Shown: positions 34,605-44,909, counted from the stretch's first letter. The stretch: DNA of 61,567 nt from Clostridiales bacterium UBA7001 (GCA_002449785.1 DJXP01000031.1:1-61567), one strand, 5' to 3'. Notes: generated from the letters alone by a model not told the origin. Made by a program: numbers and translations.

Positions 34605-36028
34605 TATTTATTTAAAAGATTATGTTTTAAATCCCATAAGTTTTTAGATAAGTCTACAAAATATTTATGTGGATTATCAAGTCTTTTTATTTCATCCCAG
34701 AATGAATCTAAATCTTTTTTTGAATATTCAGCAATTTCAGTAACAGAAGGACTATTATAAACCAAATTTCCATTTTCAAATATTTTTACTAATAGAGGTT
34801 TTACATAATAATCTGTAAGTGTTTTCTTTTTCCAAGTACTTTCTTGATCAAATATTGTGTATTCACCTTCTAATACTTCTTCATCATGTAAAGTAATTAA
34901 ATCAGCTATTGCCATATTTGTTTTTTTAGAATAGAATCTATATATTTTCTTAAAACTTGGATTTGTTATTTTTGCAACATTCTCACTGATTTTTATTTTA
35001 GGAATTATATTTCCATCTTTTTCTATTGCAGCTAGTTTATATACAGCACCAAATACAGGGTTACTTTTTGCTGTAATTAAGTTTTCTCCAACTCCAAATA
35101 TGTCTATTTTTGCATCTTGTTCAAATAGGGAAGAAATTAATCTTTCATCTAATGAATTAGTTGCACATATTTTACAGTCTTCGTATCCAGCACTATCTAA
35201 AATTTTTCTAACTTCTTTAGAAAGATACGCTAAATCTCCACTATCAAGCCTTACTGCAATTGGCCTTATACCTTGTGGTTTTAAAACTTCATCAAAAACT
35301 TTTATTGCATTAGGTAAACCACTTTTTAAAGTATCATAAGTGTCAATTAAAAAAGTGCAATTATTAGGATATATTTCACTATAAGCTTTAAATGCATCAT
35401 ATTCAGAGTCAAAACTTTGTATCCAACTATGTGCCATTGTTCCACTTGAAGGAACATTAAATGCTTTAGCAGTTAATGTGCATGAAGTACTAACTGCACC
35501 TCCAATTATAGCAGATCTTGCACCGTAAAAAGCACTATCGGCTCCATGTGCACGTCTAGCACCAAATTCCATAACAGGTCTGCCTTTTGCTTGATTTACA
35601 ATTCGTCTTGTTTTTGTTGCAATAAGACTTTCATGATTTACTAATAATAAAAGCATTGTTTCTAATAATTGAGCTTCTATAATAGGTGCTTTAACAGTAA
35701 CTAATGGCTCATAAGGAAATACAACAGTTCCTTCCGGAACAGACCATATATCACCTGTAAATTTGAAATTTTTAAGATATTCTAGAAATTCTTCAGAAAA
35801 AATATTTTGATTTCTTAAAAATTCTATATCCTCTTCATTAAATGATAGATTTTTAATATAATCTATTATTTGTTCTAATCCAGCAAAAATTGCAAATCCA
35901 CCATCATCAGGTATTTTTCTAAAAAATATATCAAAATATGCAATAAAATTAGTATTTTTAACAAAATAACCATTTGCCATTGTAAATTCGTAAAAGTCTG
36001 TAAGTAATTCTAAATTTCTTTCATTCAT
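34604..36028 (-). CDS. pncB: Nicotinate phosphoribosyltransferase
   Basis: 474 residues. The N-terminal YFVKNTNFIAYFDIFFRKIP, MEFGARRAHGADSAFYGARS, and RLDSGDLAYLSKEVRKIL are signatures of the long bacterial NAPRTase. It converts nicotinate and PRPP to nicotinate mononucleotide, the substrate of NadD. It is convergent with nadD-nadE, so the Preiss-Handler salvage route is complete in 2.9 kb. GAAAGG precedes the ATG. Confidence 0.94.
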   Translation of the reverse strand: MNERNLELLTDFYEFTMANGYFVKNTNFIAYFDIFFRKIPDDGGFAIFAGLEQIIDYIKNLSFNEEDIEFLRNQNIFSEEFLEYLKNFKFTGDIWSVPEGTVVFPYEPLVTVKAPIIEAQLLETMLLLLVNHESLIATKTRRIVNQAKGRPVMEFGARRAHGADSAFYGARSAIIGGAVSTSCTLTAKAFNVPSSGTMAHSWIQSFDSEYDAFKAYSEIYPNNCTFLIDTYDTLKSGLPNAIKVFDEVLKPQGIRPIAVRLDSGDLAYLSKEVRKILDSAGYEDCKICATNSLDERLISSLFEQDAKIDIFGVGENLITAKSNPVFGAVYKLAAIEKDGNIIPKIKISENVAKITNPSFKKIYRFYSKKTNMAIADLITLHDEEVLEGEYTIFDQESTWKKKTLTDYYVKPLLVKIFENGNLVYNSPSVTEIAEYSKKDLDSFWDEIKRLDNPHKYFVDLSKNLWDLKHNLLNK

Positions 36029-36066
36029 ATTTACTATTCCTTTCTATAATTTGATTTTATTTATTT

Positions 36067-36091
36067 TATAATAATTCTAATAATTATTATA
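36067..36091. promoter_or_regulatory. AT-rich inverted repeat upstream of pncB
   Basis: TATAATAATT (36067-36076) and AATTATTATA (36082-36091) are perfect 10-bp arms about 40 bases before the pncB start on the minus strand. It could be an operator for an NAD-pathway repressor, or chance in AT-rich DNA. Confidence 0.35.
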
Positions 36092-36123
36092 GTCAATATT
36101 TTCATTATTATTTTTGTAAAGTA

Positions 36124-36152
36124 TAGACAAAAATTATTTTTATGTATAAAAT
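36124..36152 (+). promoter_or_regulatory. Promoter of the phosphodiester glycosidase gene
   Basis: TAGACA (36124-36129), 17 bases, TAAAAT (36147-36152), then AGGAAAAT and ATG at 36189. Confidence 0.55.
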
Positions 36153-36188
36153 ATAATTGTTAATGACAAATAAAAAGTGAGGAAAATT

Positions 36189-37373
36189 ATGAGCACAAGT
36201 ACTATAGATAAAGAAAGAAAATCTAGAAAAACTAGAATTGAAAAAGATGATAAAGGAAATAATTCACATCGTAAAAGAGGAAAGAGTTCTAAGAAAAAAA
36301 GTAATAGTAATATTATATCAAATATCTTTACATTTTTATTTTCTGTGGGAACTATTGGAATTATAATGGTAGTATTTTTATTATATGGACCATATTCTGG
36401 ATTTAGAAATTGGTTAGTTACAACTGCAATGACTACAATGACTCATCAGTATTTAGCAACATGGTTTTATGATGATGATGTCATTAAATATGTTATGGAT
36501 AATAATAAAGTTATTGAAACAGGTGAAACAACAAATGTAGATGAAATTGTTATTGGTGGAAACACTTCTACTACTACATATAAAAATGAATATGAAAAAG
36601 CTATATTAGAAAGAGATCCTGATAATAATGATTATAAAATAATTGAAATTAATGAAAAGGATTTTGATGGATATTTAGTTGCTGTTTACGACCCTTCAAG
36701 AATAAAAACTGTTGCGACAGAAAATATAGGTAAATCAGGGCAATATTTAACTAAAATGGCAAAAAAAAATGATGCTTTAATCGCTATTAATGGTGGTGGA
36801 TTTGATGATCCTAACTTTAATAGTACTGGTGGATCTCCACTTGGAGTAACAATGGTAGATGGTAAATTTATAACTCAAAAGTCTTATGGCGGTTCAGGAG
36901 GTATTATAGGATTTACAGAGGATAATAAACTTGTTTTATGCAAATCTTCTACTGCTGAAGCTAAAAAACAAGGAATTAGAGATTGTGTAACATTTGGACC
37001 ATTTCTTATAGTAAATGGTAAAGCTTCAGGTGTTTTAGGTAATGGTGGATGGGGAGATGCACCAAGAACAGCAATAGCTCAAAGACAAGATGGAATTGTT
37101 TTATTTTTAGTATTAAATGGAAGAACAGTATCAAAGAAGGGTGCTGATATGGATGATTTAATTAAAATCCTTCAAAAGTATGATGCATATAATGCTGCAA
37201 ATCTTGATGGAGGTACATCAAGTGTTTTAGTTGTTGGTGATACAATTGTTAATGATCCTATAGACAGTACAGGGGCACATAAAACAAGACCTATAGCTAC
37301 TGGATTTATATTAACAAAAGATGATAGTGATGATAGTGATCATACTATAGTAGCTGAAAAACTTGGAGAATAA
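36189..37373 (+). CDS. Membrane-anchored phosphodiester glycosidase (NAGPA-like)
   Basis: 394 residues from the ATG at 36189 (AGGA six bases before); an upstream GTG at 36177 overlaps that site. A very basic head of about 40 residues is followed by one membrane helix (about 44-72) and an extracellular PF09992 domain with AINGGGFDDPN, GPFLIVNGKASG and NLDGGTSSVLVVGD. Relatives remove sugars from phosphodiester bonds in exopolysaccharide or teichoic-type polymers. The C-terminus has an acidic Asp/Ser tail. It sits before a VanW-domain gene, another cell-wall protein. Confidence 0.82.
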   Translation: MSTSTIDKERKSRKTRIEKDDKGNNSHRKRGKSSKKKSNSNIISNIFTFLFSVGTIGIIMVVFLLYGPYSGFRNWLVTTAMTTMTHQYLATWFYDDDVIKYVMDNNKVIETGETTNVDEIVIGGNTSTTTYKNEYEKAILERDPDNNDYKIIEINEKDFDGYLVAVYDPSRIKTVATENIGKSGQYLTKMAKKNDALIAINGGGFDDPNFNSTGGSPLGVTMVDGKFITQKSYGGSGGIIGFTEDNKLVLCKSSTAEAKKQGIRDCVTFGPFLIVNGKASGVLGNGGWGDAPRTAIAQRQDGIVLFLVLNGRTVSKKGADMDDLIKILQKYDAYNAANLDGGTSSVLVVGDTIVNDPIDSTGAHKTRPIATGFILTKDDSDDSDHTIVAEKLGE

Positions 37374-37402
37374 GTTAATATTACATAGATAATATATTAT
37401 TA

Positions 37403-37442
37403 ATATGATATTTACATTTAAATATGTAAATATCATATTTTT
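37403..37442 (+). terminator. Terminator after the glycosidase gene
   Basis: Perfect 15-bp stem (37403-37417 with 37424-37438) followed by TTTTT. The hairpin covers the longest possible start of the VanW gene, which argues for that gene's later start. Confidence 0.85.
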
Positions 37443-37518
37443 AGTATTAAAAAATGTTGATTATTATAATTTTTTGCAATATAATGAAATGGATTTTAGG
37501 AATATAAGGTATATTTAT

Positions 37519-39012
37519 ATGTTATATAATGATAATAAAGATGAAAATGAATATAGTGTTAAACATACTAAAATATTTTTAGTATTTATTATTTTACTAG
37601 CTATTGTTATGGGAATAATTCTCTCTAGTATTATTGTATTTTATCACAATGAGCAAAAAGCAGATATCATTCAATCAGGAATTTATATAAAAGGAATTAA
37701 TGTTTCAGGACTAACAAGAGATGAAGCAATAGTTCTAGTAAAAAGTACATTAAATGATAAAATGAATTCACATATTGAATTATTATATAAAAATAATAAT
37801 TATTATCTTGAAATAGAACAATTTGGTGCATTTTTTGATGTTGAAAGTGCAGTCGATTATGCTTTTAGCTTCGCTAAATCAGGAAATTTTATTGAAGATA
37901 TGCATGAATATATTTCAATTCTTATAAATAATATAGACATTGAACCTAAATTAATATATAATGATACAGCTTTAACAGAATATCTAGAAACAATTGAAAT
38001 ATATTTGCCAGACCAATTAGAGCAACCTGACTATTATATAGAAGATGATAAATTATATATTACAAATGGAAAAATTGGAGCTGGTATAGAATATGATAAA
38101 TTAAAAAAAGAAATTATCAGTTCTGTACAAGATATAAGCTATACAAAAAAATATATTGAAATACCTACATATGATAAAGTTCCAGATGAAATAAATGTTG
38201 ATAAGATTCATGATGAAGTATATAGAGAAGTTAAAAATGCATATTTTACGACAGAACCATATGCAGTTTTTGCGGATGTTACTGGTATAGATTTTAATGT
38301 AGATATGTTAAAAGATAAAATTATTAATAATCCTAATGATGAAGAATATGAACAAGATTTAATATATACTAAAGCAGATGTAACTGTTAATGATTTAGGA
38401 AAAGAAGCTTTTCCAGATTTGCTCGCAACTTTTTCTACAAACTATGTTACATCTAATACAGATAGAACAACAAATTTAAGATTAGCTGCTGGAAAAATAA
38501 ATGGTACAGTTGTAATGCCTGGAGAAATATTTTCTTATAATAAAGTTGTTGGAAAAAGGACAGTTTCAGCTGGGTATAAAGAAGCTGCTGTATATCAAGA
38601 TGGTGGTGTAACAAATGGATTAGGCGGTGGTATTTGTCAAATCTCAACTACTTTGTATAATGCTGTAATTAAAGCTAATATGGAAATTGAAACAAGAAGA
38701 AATCATATGTTTGTTCCATCATATATTGGAGCAGGTAAAGATGCAACTGTAGTATGGGGATCTACTGATTTTAAGTTTAAAAATAGAAGAGATTATCCAA
38801 TTAAGATTGAAACATCAGTTAGTGGTGGAGTTGCAAGAGTAGATATATATGGATTAAGGACAAATAATGAATATGATATTTCATTAGAAACAAAAACAAT
38901 TAAATCATCAAGTACTTCATTAGTTGTTGAATCATATAGAGTTACAAGATTAAATGGTGAAATTATAAAAAAAGAAAAATTATATACTGATACATATAAA
39001 AAAGGTCATTAA
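37519..39012 (+). CDS. VanW-family protein with peptidoglycan-binding domains
   Basis: 497 residues from the ATG at 37519, nine bases after AAGG; an earlier in-frame ATG at 37405 lies inside the terminator. One membrane helix (about 20-42) is followed by one or two PG_binding_4-type domains (about 55-270) and the VanW core (about 310-430) with GEIFSYNKVVGKRTVSAGY, GGGICQISTTLYNAVI and RRNHMFVPSY. The C-terminal part looks like a G5-type beta domain. Found at the clostridial cell surface; the molecular role of VanW domains is not known. Confidence 0.83.
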   Translation: MLYNDNKDENEYSVKHTKIFLVFIILLAIVMGIILSSIIVFYHNEQKADIIQSGIYIKGINVSGLTRDEAIVLVKSTLNDKMNSHIELLYKNNNYYLEIEQFGAFFDVESAVDYAFSFAKSGNFIEDMHEYISILINNIDIEPKLIYNDTALTEYLETIEIYLPDQLEQPDYYIEDDKLYITNGKIGAGIEYDKLKKEIISSVQDISYTKKYIEIPTYDKVPDEINVDKIHDEVYREVKNAYFTTEPYAVFADVTGIDFNVDMLKDKIINNPNDEEYEQDLIYTKADVTVNDLGKEAFPDLLATFSTNYVTSNTDRTTNLRLAAGKINGTVVMPGEIFSYNKVVGKRTVSAGYKEAAVYQDGGVTNGLGGGICQISTTLYNAVIKANMEIETRRNHMFVPSYIGAGKDATVVWGSTDFKFKNRRDYPIKIETSVSGGVARVDIYGLRTNNEYDISLETKTIKSSSTSLVVESYRVTRLNGEIIKKEKLYTDTYKKGH

Positions 39013-39038
39013 TATATTTATATTTGAGGTAATTTAAA

Positions 39039-39695
39039 TTGAGAATTAGAAGAAAAAAATGGGCAGAAAAAGAGTTAAATGAAGCTAAATTCTATATACA
39101 TAATCCTTCTGAATTTAAAGGAAATTGGAAAAAGTTATTTAAAAATAATAATCCTCTTCATATTGAACTTGGATGTGGAAAAGGAAACTTTATTGCTACT
39201 CTTGCCTCAGAAAATAAGAATATAAACTATATAGCAATAGATATGATTGAAGCAATGCTAGGATTATCAAAAAGAAATATAGAGCTTGCATATAAAAATA
39301 AAAACCCTGAAAACTTATTTTTAATTAGAGCAAATGTTGAAAATATATTGGATGTATTTGATAAAAATGATATGATTGAACGAATATATATTAATTTTTG
39401 TAATCCATGGCCAAGAAAAAAGCATAATAAGAGAAGACTAACTCATACTAGACAGCTTGAAAACTATAAGCAAATATTAGTGCCGAGTGGACAAATATAT
39501 TTTAAAACTGATTCAGATGAATTATTTGAAAGCACTTTAGAATATTTAAATGAAGCAAATTTTATAATTAATTCTCAAACATATGATTTGCACAATGATA
39601 ATATATTTGAAAAAAATATAGTTACAGAACACGAAAAAATGTTTTCAGATGATGGAATAAAAATTAAAGCACTCATTGCTACAAATATTAATTAA
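39039..39695 (+). CDS. trmB: tRNA (guanine-N7)-methyltransferase
   Basis: 218 residues starting at TTG after GAGG. The SAM site HIELGCGKGNFIATLA (about 44-59) and the family motif INFCNPWPRKKHNKRRL (about 115-131) are clear. It methylates G46 of tRNA. It follows the VanW gene by 26 bases. Confidence 0.95.
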   Translation: MRIRRKKWAEKELNEAKFYIHNPSEFKGNWKKLFKNNNPLHIELGCGKGNFIATLASENKNINYIAIDMIEAMLGLSKRNIELAYKNKNPENLFLIRANVENILDVFDKNDMIERIYINFCNPWPRKKHNKRRLTHTRQLENYKQILVPSGQIYFKTDSDELFESTLEYLNEANFIINSQTYDLHNDNIFEKNIVTEHEKMFSDDGIKIKALIATNIN

Positions 39696-39804
39696 TACAT
39701 TTATTAATTGTTATTTAAATTAAAATAGTTTTAATATTATTTTAAGGTTAAATATATAAAATACAAAAGAATATAGATATAGGGAAAAAAAGGAGGAGAA
39801 AAAG

Positions 39805-40932
39805 TTGATTAAAGTAAAAAATGTTACTAAAAAATATGGTAACTTTTATGCAGTAAGAAACATTAATTTTGAGGTTAATGATGGCGAAATAGTCGGTTTT
39901 TTAGGTCGTAATGGCGCAGGAAAATCTACTACAATGAATATGATTACAGGGTTTATTGAACCTACTGAAGGTGAAATAATAGTAAATGGATATAATATTG
40001 ATGAAAAGCCAAAAAAAGTAAAAGCTCAAATAGGTTATATGCCTGAAGGTACTCCATTATATTATGATTTAACAGTTAAAGAATTTATTTCTTATATGGC
40101 AGAACTTAAAATGGTACCAAGAAAAAAACGTAAAGACGCTGTAAAAAAAGCTATTGAAAGCACAGGACTTGAAAAAGTACAGAATAATTTAACTAAAAAC
40201 TTATCAAGAGGTTATAAACAAAGAGTAAGCTTAGCTGGGGCAATAGTAGGTGATCCAGATATACTTATATTAGATGAGCCAACTGTTGGACTAGATCCAA
40301 AACAAGTAATTGAAATTAGAGAATTAATTAAATCTTTTAGAAAAAATCATACTGTACTTATTAGTTCACATATTCTTTCAGAAGTTAGCCAATTGTGTGA
40401 AAAAGTTATTATAATAGATAAAGGCGAAATAATAGCTGTTGATACTCCTGAAAAACTTGAAAATGAAACAAAAGAAACTAATAGAATCCGTGTTACAGTT
40501 GATGATTTGGATGATAAATTTTTAAATATTAAAGATGAAATTGCCGATATTTCAAATATTAAATTAATTAAAGAAAATGAAGAAGATAAATCTAAAGAGT
40601 ATATTGTAGAAACAACAAATAAAAATGATATTAGAAAACAAATATTTAGTACATGTGCTAAAAACAATATTACCATATTAGAAATGTCAATTGAAGAAAA
40701 TTCTTTAGAAAATGCATTTATTAAGTTAGTTGAAGATAGGCCAGAGTATAGCCAAAAAGAAATTAATAAAATGCAATATGAAAAAGAAATAGAAGAATTA
40801 AGAGAAGAAGATAGAATTAATAAAGAAGAAAAAGAAAAAAGAAAGCAAGCTATAAAAGAAGAAAAAGCACGTAAAAAAGCAAATAAAAAATCTAAAAAAG
40901 AAAAATCTAGTAAAGAAGAGGAGGAAAATTAA
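39805..40932 (+). CDS. ABC transporter ATP-binding protein (GldA-like)
   Basis: 375 residues starting at TTG after AAGGAGGAG. Walker A is GRNGAGKS (34-41), the signature LSRGYKQRVSLAG is near 132-144, Walker B DILILDEPTVGLDP follows, and the H-loop is in SSHILSE. A C-terminal extension of about 60 residues is Lys/Glu-rich and coiled-coil-like. It pairs with the permease and auxiliary component downstream, as in the GldA-GldF-GldG arrangement found widely outside gliding bacteria. Confidence 0.9.
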   Translation: MIKVKNVTKKYGNFYAVRNINFEVNDGEIVGFLGRNGAGKSTTMNMITGFIEPTEGEIIVNGYNIDEKPKKVKAQIGYMPEGTPLYYDLTVKEFISYMAELKMVPRKKRKDAVKKAIESTGLEKVQNNLTKNLSRGYKQRVSLAGAIVGDPDILILDEPTVGLDPKQVIEIRELIKSFRKNHTVLISSHILSEVSQLCEKVIIIDKGEIIAVDTPEKLENETKETNRIRVTVDDLDDKFLNIKDEIADISNIKLIKENEEDKSKEYIVETTNKNDIRKQIFSTCAKNNITILEMSIEENSLENAFIKLVEDRPEYSQKEINKMQYEKEIEELREEDRINKEEKEKRKQAIKEEKARKKANKKSKKEKSSKEEEEN

Positions 40933-40934
40933 TA

Positions 40935-41615
40935 ATGTTAGCAGTTATAAAAAAAGAATTAAAGAGTTATCTATTATCTCCTATAGGATATGTTTTTGCA
41001 GGATTATTTTTATTAATATTTAGTATTTTCTTTTATGTTACTCTTTTTGCGAGTAAAAGTATTAAATTTGAATATTTGTTTTATAATGGTGCAACAGTAC
41101 TTACATTTATAACTCCTGTCTTAACAATGAGAATGTTTTCAGAAGAAAGAAAAAATGGAACTGAACAATTATTACTAACTTCACCAAGAAGTATTACTTC
41201 TATAGTTTTAGGAAAGTTTTTTGCAGCAGGGATTATAATGATATTTACTGAAGCATTTACTTTAATATATTTTGGAATATTGAAATATTTCGGAAATCCT
41301 TCATTATTAGTTGCATTAAATACTCTATTTGGATTTCTACTTTTAAGTTTAGCATATATTTCTTTTGGTATGTTTGCATCTAGTATAACTGAAAATCAGA
41401 TAGTTGCATCTGTTTTAACAATAGGCGTTTTTCTTGCTATGTGGTTTTTGCCTTATATGAGTAATATATTTTCAATATTTTCTTTAATAGATAAATTTGA
41501 AAAATATCCTGAAGGATTAATATCTATTCCTGAAATTGTAACATTTGTTTCTTTTTCCGTATTATTTATTTTATTAACTATTATTGTGTTACAAAGAAGA
41601 AAGAGTATTAAATAA
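40935..41615 (+). CDS. ABC transporter permease (GldF-like, ABC-2 type)
   Basis: 226 residues with six hydrophobic segments. The opening KKELKSYLLSPIGYVFAGLF and MRMFSEERKNGTEQLLLTSP are classic ABC-2/GldF phrases. The ATG comes two bases after the stop of the ATPase gene. Confidence 0.88.
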   Translation: MLAVIKKELKSYLLSPIGYVFAGLFLLIFSIFFYVTLFASKSIKFEYLFYNGATVLTFITPVLTMRMFSEERKNGTEQLLLTSPRSITSIVLGKFFAAGIIMIFTEAFTLIYFGILKYFGNPSLLVALNTLFGFLLLSLAYISFGMFASSITENQIVASVLTIGVFLAMWFLPYMSNIFSIFSLIDKFEKYPEGLISIPEIVTFVSFSVLFILLTIIVLQRRKSIK

Positions 41616-41623
41616 GGAGGAAG

Positions 41624-43138
41624 ATGATGGAAGAAAAGAAAAATAAAACAAAATTATCAGAAAAAATATCATTAGCATTTAGAAGAAGACTTTTAGTAGA
41701 TGGTGCTATTACATTTCTAATAGTTGCAATTTTAATAGTAGGATATATTTCGTTAAATTTATGGGTAAGAGAACTTGATTTAGAAGATATAGATATTACA
41801 GAAAATAAGATATATACTTTATCTGATGCTTCAAAACAAGCAATAGCTAATGTAAATCAAGACATTAAAATATATGCATACGGATTTAAGGAAGATTCAA
41901 ACTTCATAAGTTTTTTGAAACAATATCAAAAAGTAAATGATAAAATTCATTATGAAATCTTGACTGAAGAAAATAATCCTGGATTAATACAACAATATAA
42001 CTTAGAATCAGGATATTCTATTGTAATTCTTGAATGTGGAGAAGCTAGAAAACTTATAGATGCTTCAACAGAATTTACAACATATGATTATTCTAGTAAT
42101 GAGAGTATTGATGTTACTGAACAAGTAATGACAAATTCAATTCTTTCTTTAACAGAAGAAAATAAACCTAAAATTTATTTTTTAGAAGGGCATAATGAGT
42201 ATAATACATCAAATATGACTGTTCTTACAACTTATTTAGGTTATGAGGCATTTGAAGTAGAATCATTGAATTTACTTACAGACACTATACCTGATGATTG
42301 TGATATTTTAGCAATTATGTCTCCAACAGTCGATTTTTTTGAAACAGAAGTTGCAGAAATAAAAAATTATATTAATAAAGGTGGAAAAATTTATTTTACC
42401 TATGATACTATTTTTGAAAACAAAGATTTTCCTAATATGCAATCATTATTTGATGAATTTGGCTTTTCAATTAAAAATGGTTATATAATTGAAACAGAAC
42501 AAGGAAAATCTGCTGATGCAAATTATCCATATTTATTTATACCTGAAGTTTCTCAAGATAATGAAATTACTGATGATATTTATTCAGCTAATACAAAAAT
42601 TATATTAAGATTTGCATCAAAGTTGGAATATAAAGATGAAAATACATTATCAGCTTTAGGGGTTACAAAAGAAACATTACTATCTTCTTCAAGTTCATCA
42701 CAGTTTATAACTAATGTTATGGCTAACAGCTTAAATGAAGCTATGCAAACAGTTGAAAATGGATCTGCTGATATTTCAGCTTTATTTAAGAAAAATGTAA
42801 AATCAACAAATGAGAATGGAGAAGAGCAAACTAATACTTCTGAATTAATTATGGTTACTTGTGGAAGCTTTATTGCTGATACAAGAGTTTCTGAATTAGG
42901 TTCTTCATATCCATTGTCAGCATATGGAAGTAATAAAGATTTCGTTATTAATGGTTTATCTTATTTAGGTAAAAAAGAAAATAATTTAACAATTAGAAAA
43001 GATATTGCTGGAGCATCATATATTTTTACTGCTACAGAAAAACAAGACATAATAGTTAGAGCAATTATTTTCATTATACCTTTAGTGATTATATTTGTTG
43101 GAATTATTGTTATGATTTATAGAAAAAAGAGAAAATAA
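41624..43138 (+). CDS. GldG-like ABC auxiliary component
   Basis: 504 residues: one N-terminal and one C-terminal membrane helix around a large external domain. DLEDIDITENKIYTLSDASK, KIYFLEGHNEYNTS and IMSPTVDFFETEVAEIKNYI match the GldG/DUF4350-type auxiliary subunit. The start is ATG 41624 or 41627 after AAGGAGG. With the two upstream genes it forms one transporter whose substrate is unknown. Confidence 0.85.
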   Translation: MMEEKKNKTKLSEKISLAFRRRLLVDGAITFLIVAILIVGYISLNLWVRELDLEDIDITENKIYTLSDASKQAIANVNQDIKIYAYGFKEDSNFISFLKQYQKVNDKIHYEILTEENNPGLIQQYNLESGYSIVILECGEARKLIDASTEFTTYDYSSNESIDVTEQVMTNSILSLTEENKPKIYFLEGHNEYNTSNMTVLTTYLGYEAFEVESLNLLTDTIPDDCDILAIMSPTVDFFETEVAEIKNYINKGGKIYFTYDTIFENKDFPNMQSLFDEFGFSIKNGYIIETEQGKSADANYPYLFIPEVSQDNEITDDIYSANTKIILRFASKLEYKDENTLSALGVTKETLLSSSSSSQFITNVMANSLNEAMQTVENGSADISALFKKNVKSTNENGEEQTNTSELIMVTCGSFIADTRVSELGSSYPLSAYGSNKDFVINGLSYLGKKENNLTIRKDIAGASYIFTATEKQDIIVRAIIFIIPLVIIFVGIIVMIYRKKRK

Positions 43139-43142
43139 AATC

Positions 43143-43171
43143 TTGAATTAAAACACTATATTGATTATAAT
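43143..43171 (+). promoter_or_regulatory. Promoter of the coiled-coil protein gene
   Basis: TTGAAT (43143-43148), 17 bases, TATAAT (43166-43171), 34 bases before the ATG, with GGAGG between. Confidence 0.7.
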
Positions 43172-43204
43172 TAATGTATAATTTATTAATTTGGAGGAGT
43201 ACTA

Positions 43205-44902
43205 ATGAAAAAAGATATTGAAAATAATATAAAATATATTTTAGATAATATAAATAATTTGGATTTATCTCCAATTAATAAAGAATACATATACAAAATT
43301 ATAGACTTATTAAAATTTCAAGTTAGAGAGAACTTAATTTTTACATCTTTATCAGAAAATGAAAAATTAGTTAAACATATAGAATCTGTACTAAAAACTT
43401 TAAATGAAGAAGAGGAAAAAATTAATAAAGAAATTGATAAAATACTAAATGAACTTGATTTTAAATATGATGAATATGTTCCTGTAAATACTGAAGATAA
43501 TATTTTTCCAGGTTTGAAGGCAAAATTTGAAGAAAATCGAAAAAAAATATATGAAAGTGAAAAAGATAAAGCAGAAAAAGATTTTGAAGAAAAAAAGATT
43601 GTAATTGAAGATAAATTAAATGAACTTAAGGCAGAAAAAGATACTATCAAAGATCTAAAAGAGCAGATTGTTTCACCTAAAAGTTTTATTGAATTAAAAC
43701 TCAAAGAAGAATTAGATACAGATACATATAATAATAATTATAGATTACTTTTAAATGACTGTGCAATATCTATTTTAGGTGTAGACATTGAATCAGAAAA
43801 GGCAGATAAACTATTTAGTTTTGATGGTTCTAATTATGTTCCAAACCAGGATGCCTTATTAGACTATTTTGAAATTGGTAGAAATCCGGAATTATCTAAT
43901 GAATTAAAAGAGTTTTATGAATCTTTAAAAAACATTACAAATAATAAGAATGTTGCTGAAAAAAATGATATTAATTATGAGGAAATTTTAAATAAAAGAG
44001 AAGATATTAAAGAAGCATTATATGACAAAGAAGCTACAAATTTAATTGAAGAAAATCTTTTAAATATTCATAATTTACTTAATGAAATTCAAAAAGCATA
44101 TTTATCTAAGGTTAAAGTGGCATTAGATGTTATTACTACTAATAGCACTCCAAAAACAAAACTTAGTTTTTTAGATAAGTTATTAAAGAAAGATACTGAT
44201 AATAATAGTGAATCAGAAAATAATACTAAGCAAGATGAAGACCTTCTTATAAATAATTTGGTAGATGAATATAATAAATTACAAAGTATACTTAATTTTG
44301 AAAGTAATCCTAAAAATTCTATAATTTATGATTTTTATATAAATATTGCTTATTCTAAAATATCCGTTGAAGAAGTTAAGAAAAATATAGAAGATATTTC
44401 TATAAAATTAACAGACTTATTAGATGAAAAAAGTATAAATGATATTGGTTTGATTTGCACATTTTTAGATAAATATTCTTTTGATGATATTCATGATATT
44501 ATTAGTTCGATTATTAATTCAAAAGTTGATGAAGCTCAAAACTCTTATAATGAAAATCAAAAGAACTTAAATGAATATGAAAGTAAAGAAAAACAATTAT
44601 TTGAAGGTTTAAGTGATAAAGCTAAAGAATATCATAATAATTTTGGCAGTGAATACTCTTTAGGTAATTTTAATAATTTATCCGATAATATTTTTTCACC
44701 ATTAATTGCTTCACTTATTCTGGAAACTATAATCTGCATTGATGATATAAAAACTCCTGATGATATACATAGATTAGGAATTTCATTATCAGATGATGAA
44801 ATAAAAGAATATAAAGAACTTATAACAACTACAATACTCCCAAATATGGAAAATTTCTTAAATAATTCTATTAATATTATTTTAGTAAAAAACCATAAGT
44901 AA
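43205..44902 (+). CDS. Large coiled-coil protein of unknown function
   Basis: 565 residues, no signal peptide or membrane helix. Heptad-rich, highly charged helices cover roughly 60-165, 265-305 and 420-470, separated by more globular acidic parts. Lys and Glu dominate. There is no Walker A motif, so it is not an SMC-type ATPase. It has its own promoter and a terminator after it, so it appears to be a single-gene unit. I do not recognise a family. Confidence 0.55.
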   Translation: MKKDIENNIKYILDNINNLDLSPINKEYIYKIIDLLKFQVRENLIFTSLSENEKLVKHIESVLKTLNEEEEKINKEIDKILNELDFKYDEYVPVNTEDNIFPGLKAKFEENRKKIYESEKDKAEKDFEEKKIVIEDKLNELKAEKDTIKDLKEQIVSPKSFIELKLKEELDTDTYNNNYRLLLNDCAISILGVDIESEKADKLFSFDGSNYVPNQDALLDYFEIGRNPELSNELKEFYESLKNITNNKNVAEKNDINYEEILNKREDIKEALYDKEATNLIEENLLNIHNLLNEIQKAYLSKVKVALDVITTNSTPKTKLSFLDKLLKKDTDNNSESENNTKQDEDLLINNLVDEYNKLQSILNFESNPKNSIIYDFYINIAYSKISVEEVKKNIEDISIKLTDLLDEKSINDIGLICTFLDKYSFDDIHDIISSIINSKVDEAQNSYNENQKNLNEYESKEKQLFEGLSDKAKEYHNNFGSEYSLGNFNNLSDNIFSPLIASLILETIICIDDIKTPDDIHRLGISLSDDEIKEYKELITTTILPNMENFLNNSINIILVKNHK

Positions 44903-44909
44903 TAGATTA

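Noticed and set aside
43205..44902. SMC/Rad50-type ATPase for the coiled-coil protein
   Set aside because: No Walker A, Walker B or signature motif is present.
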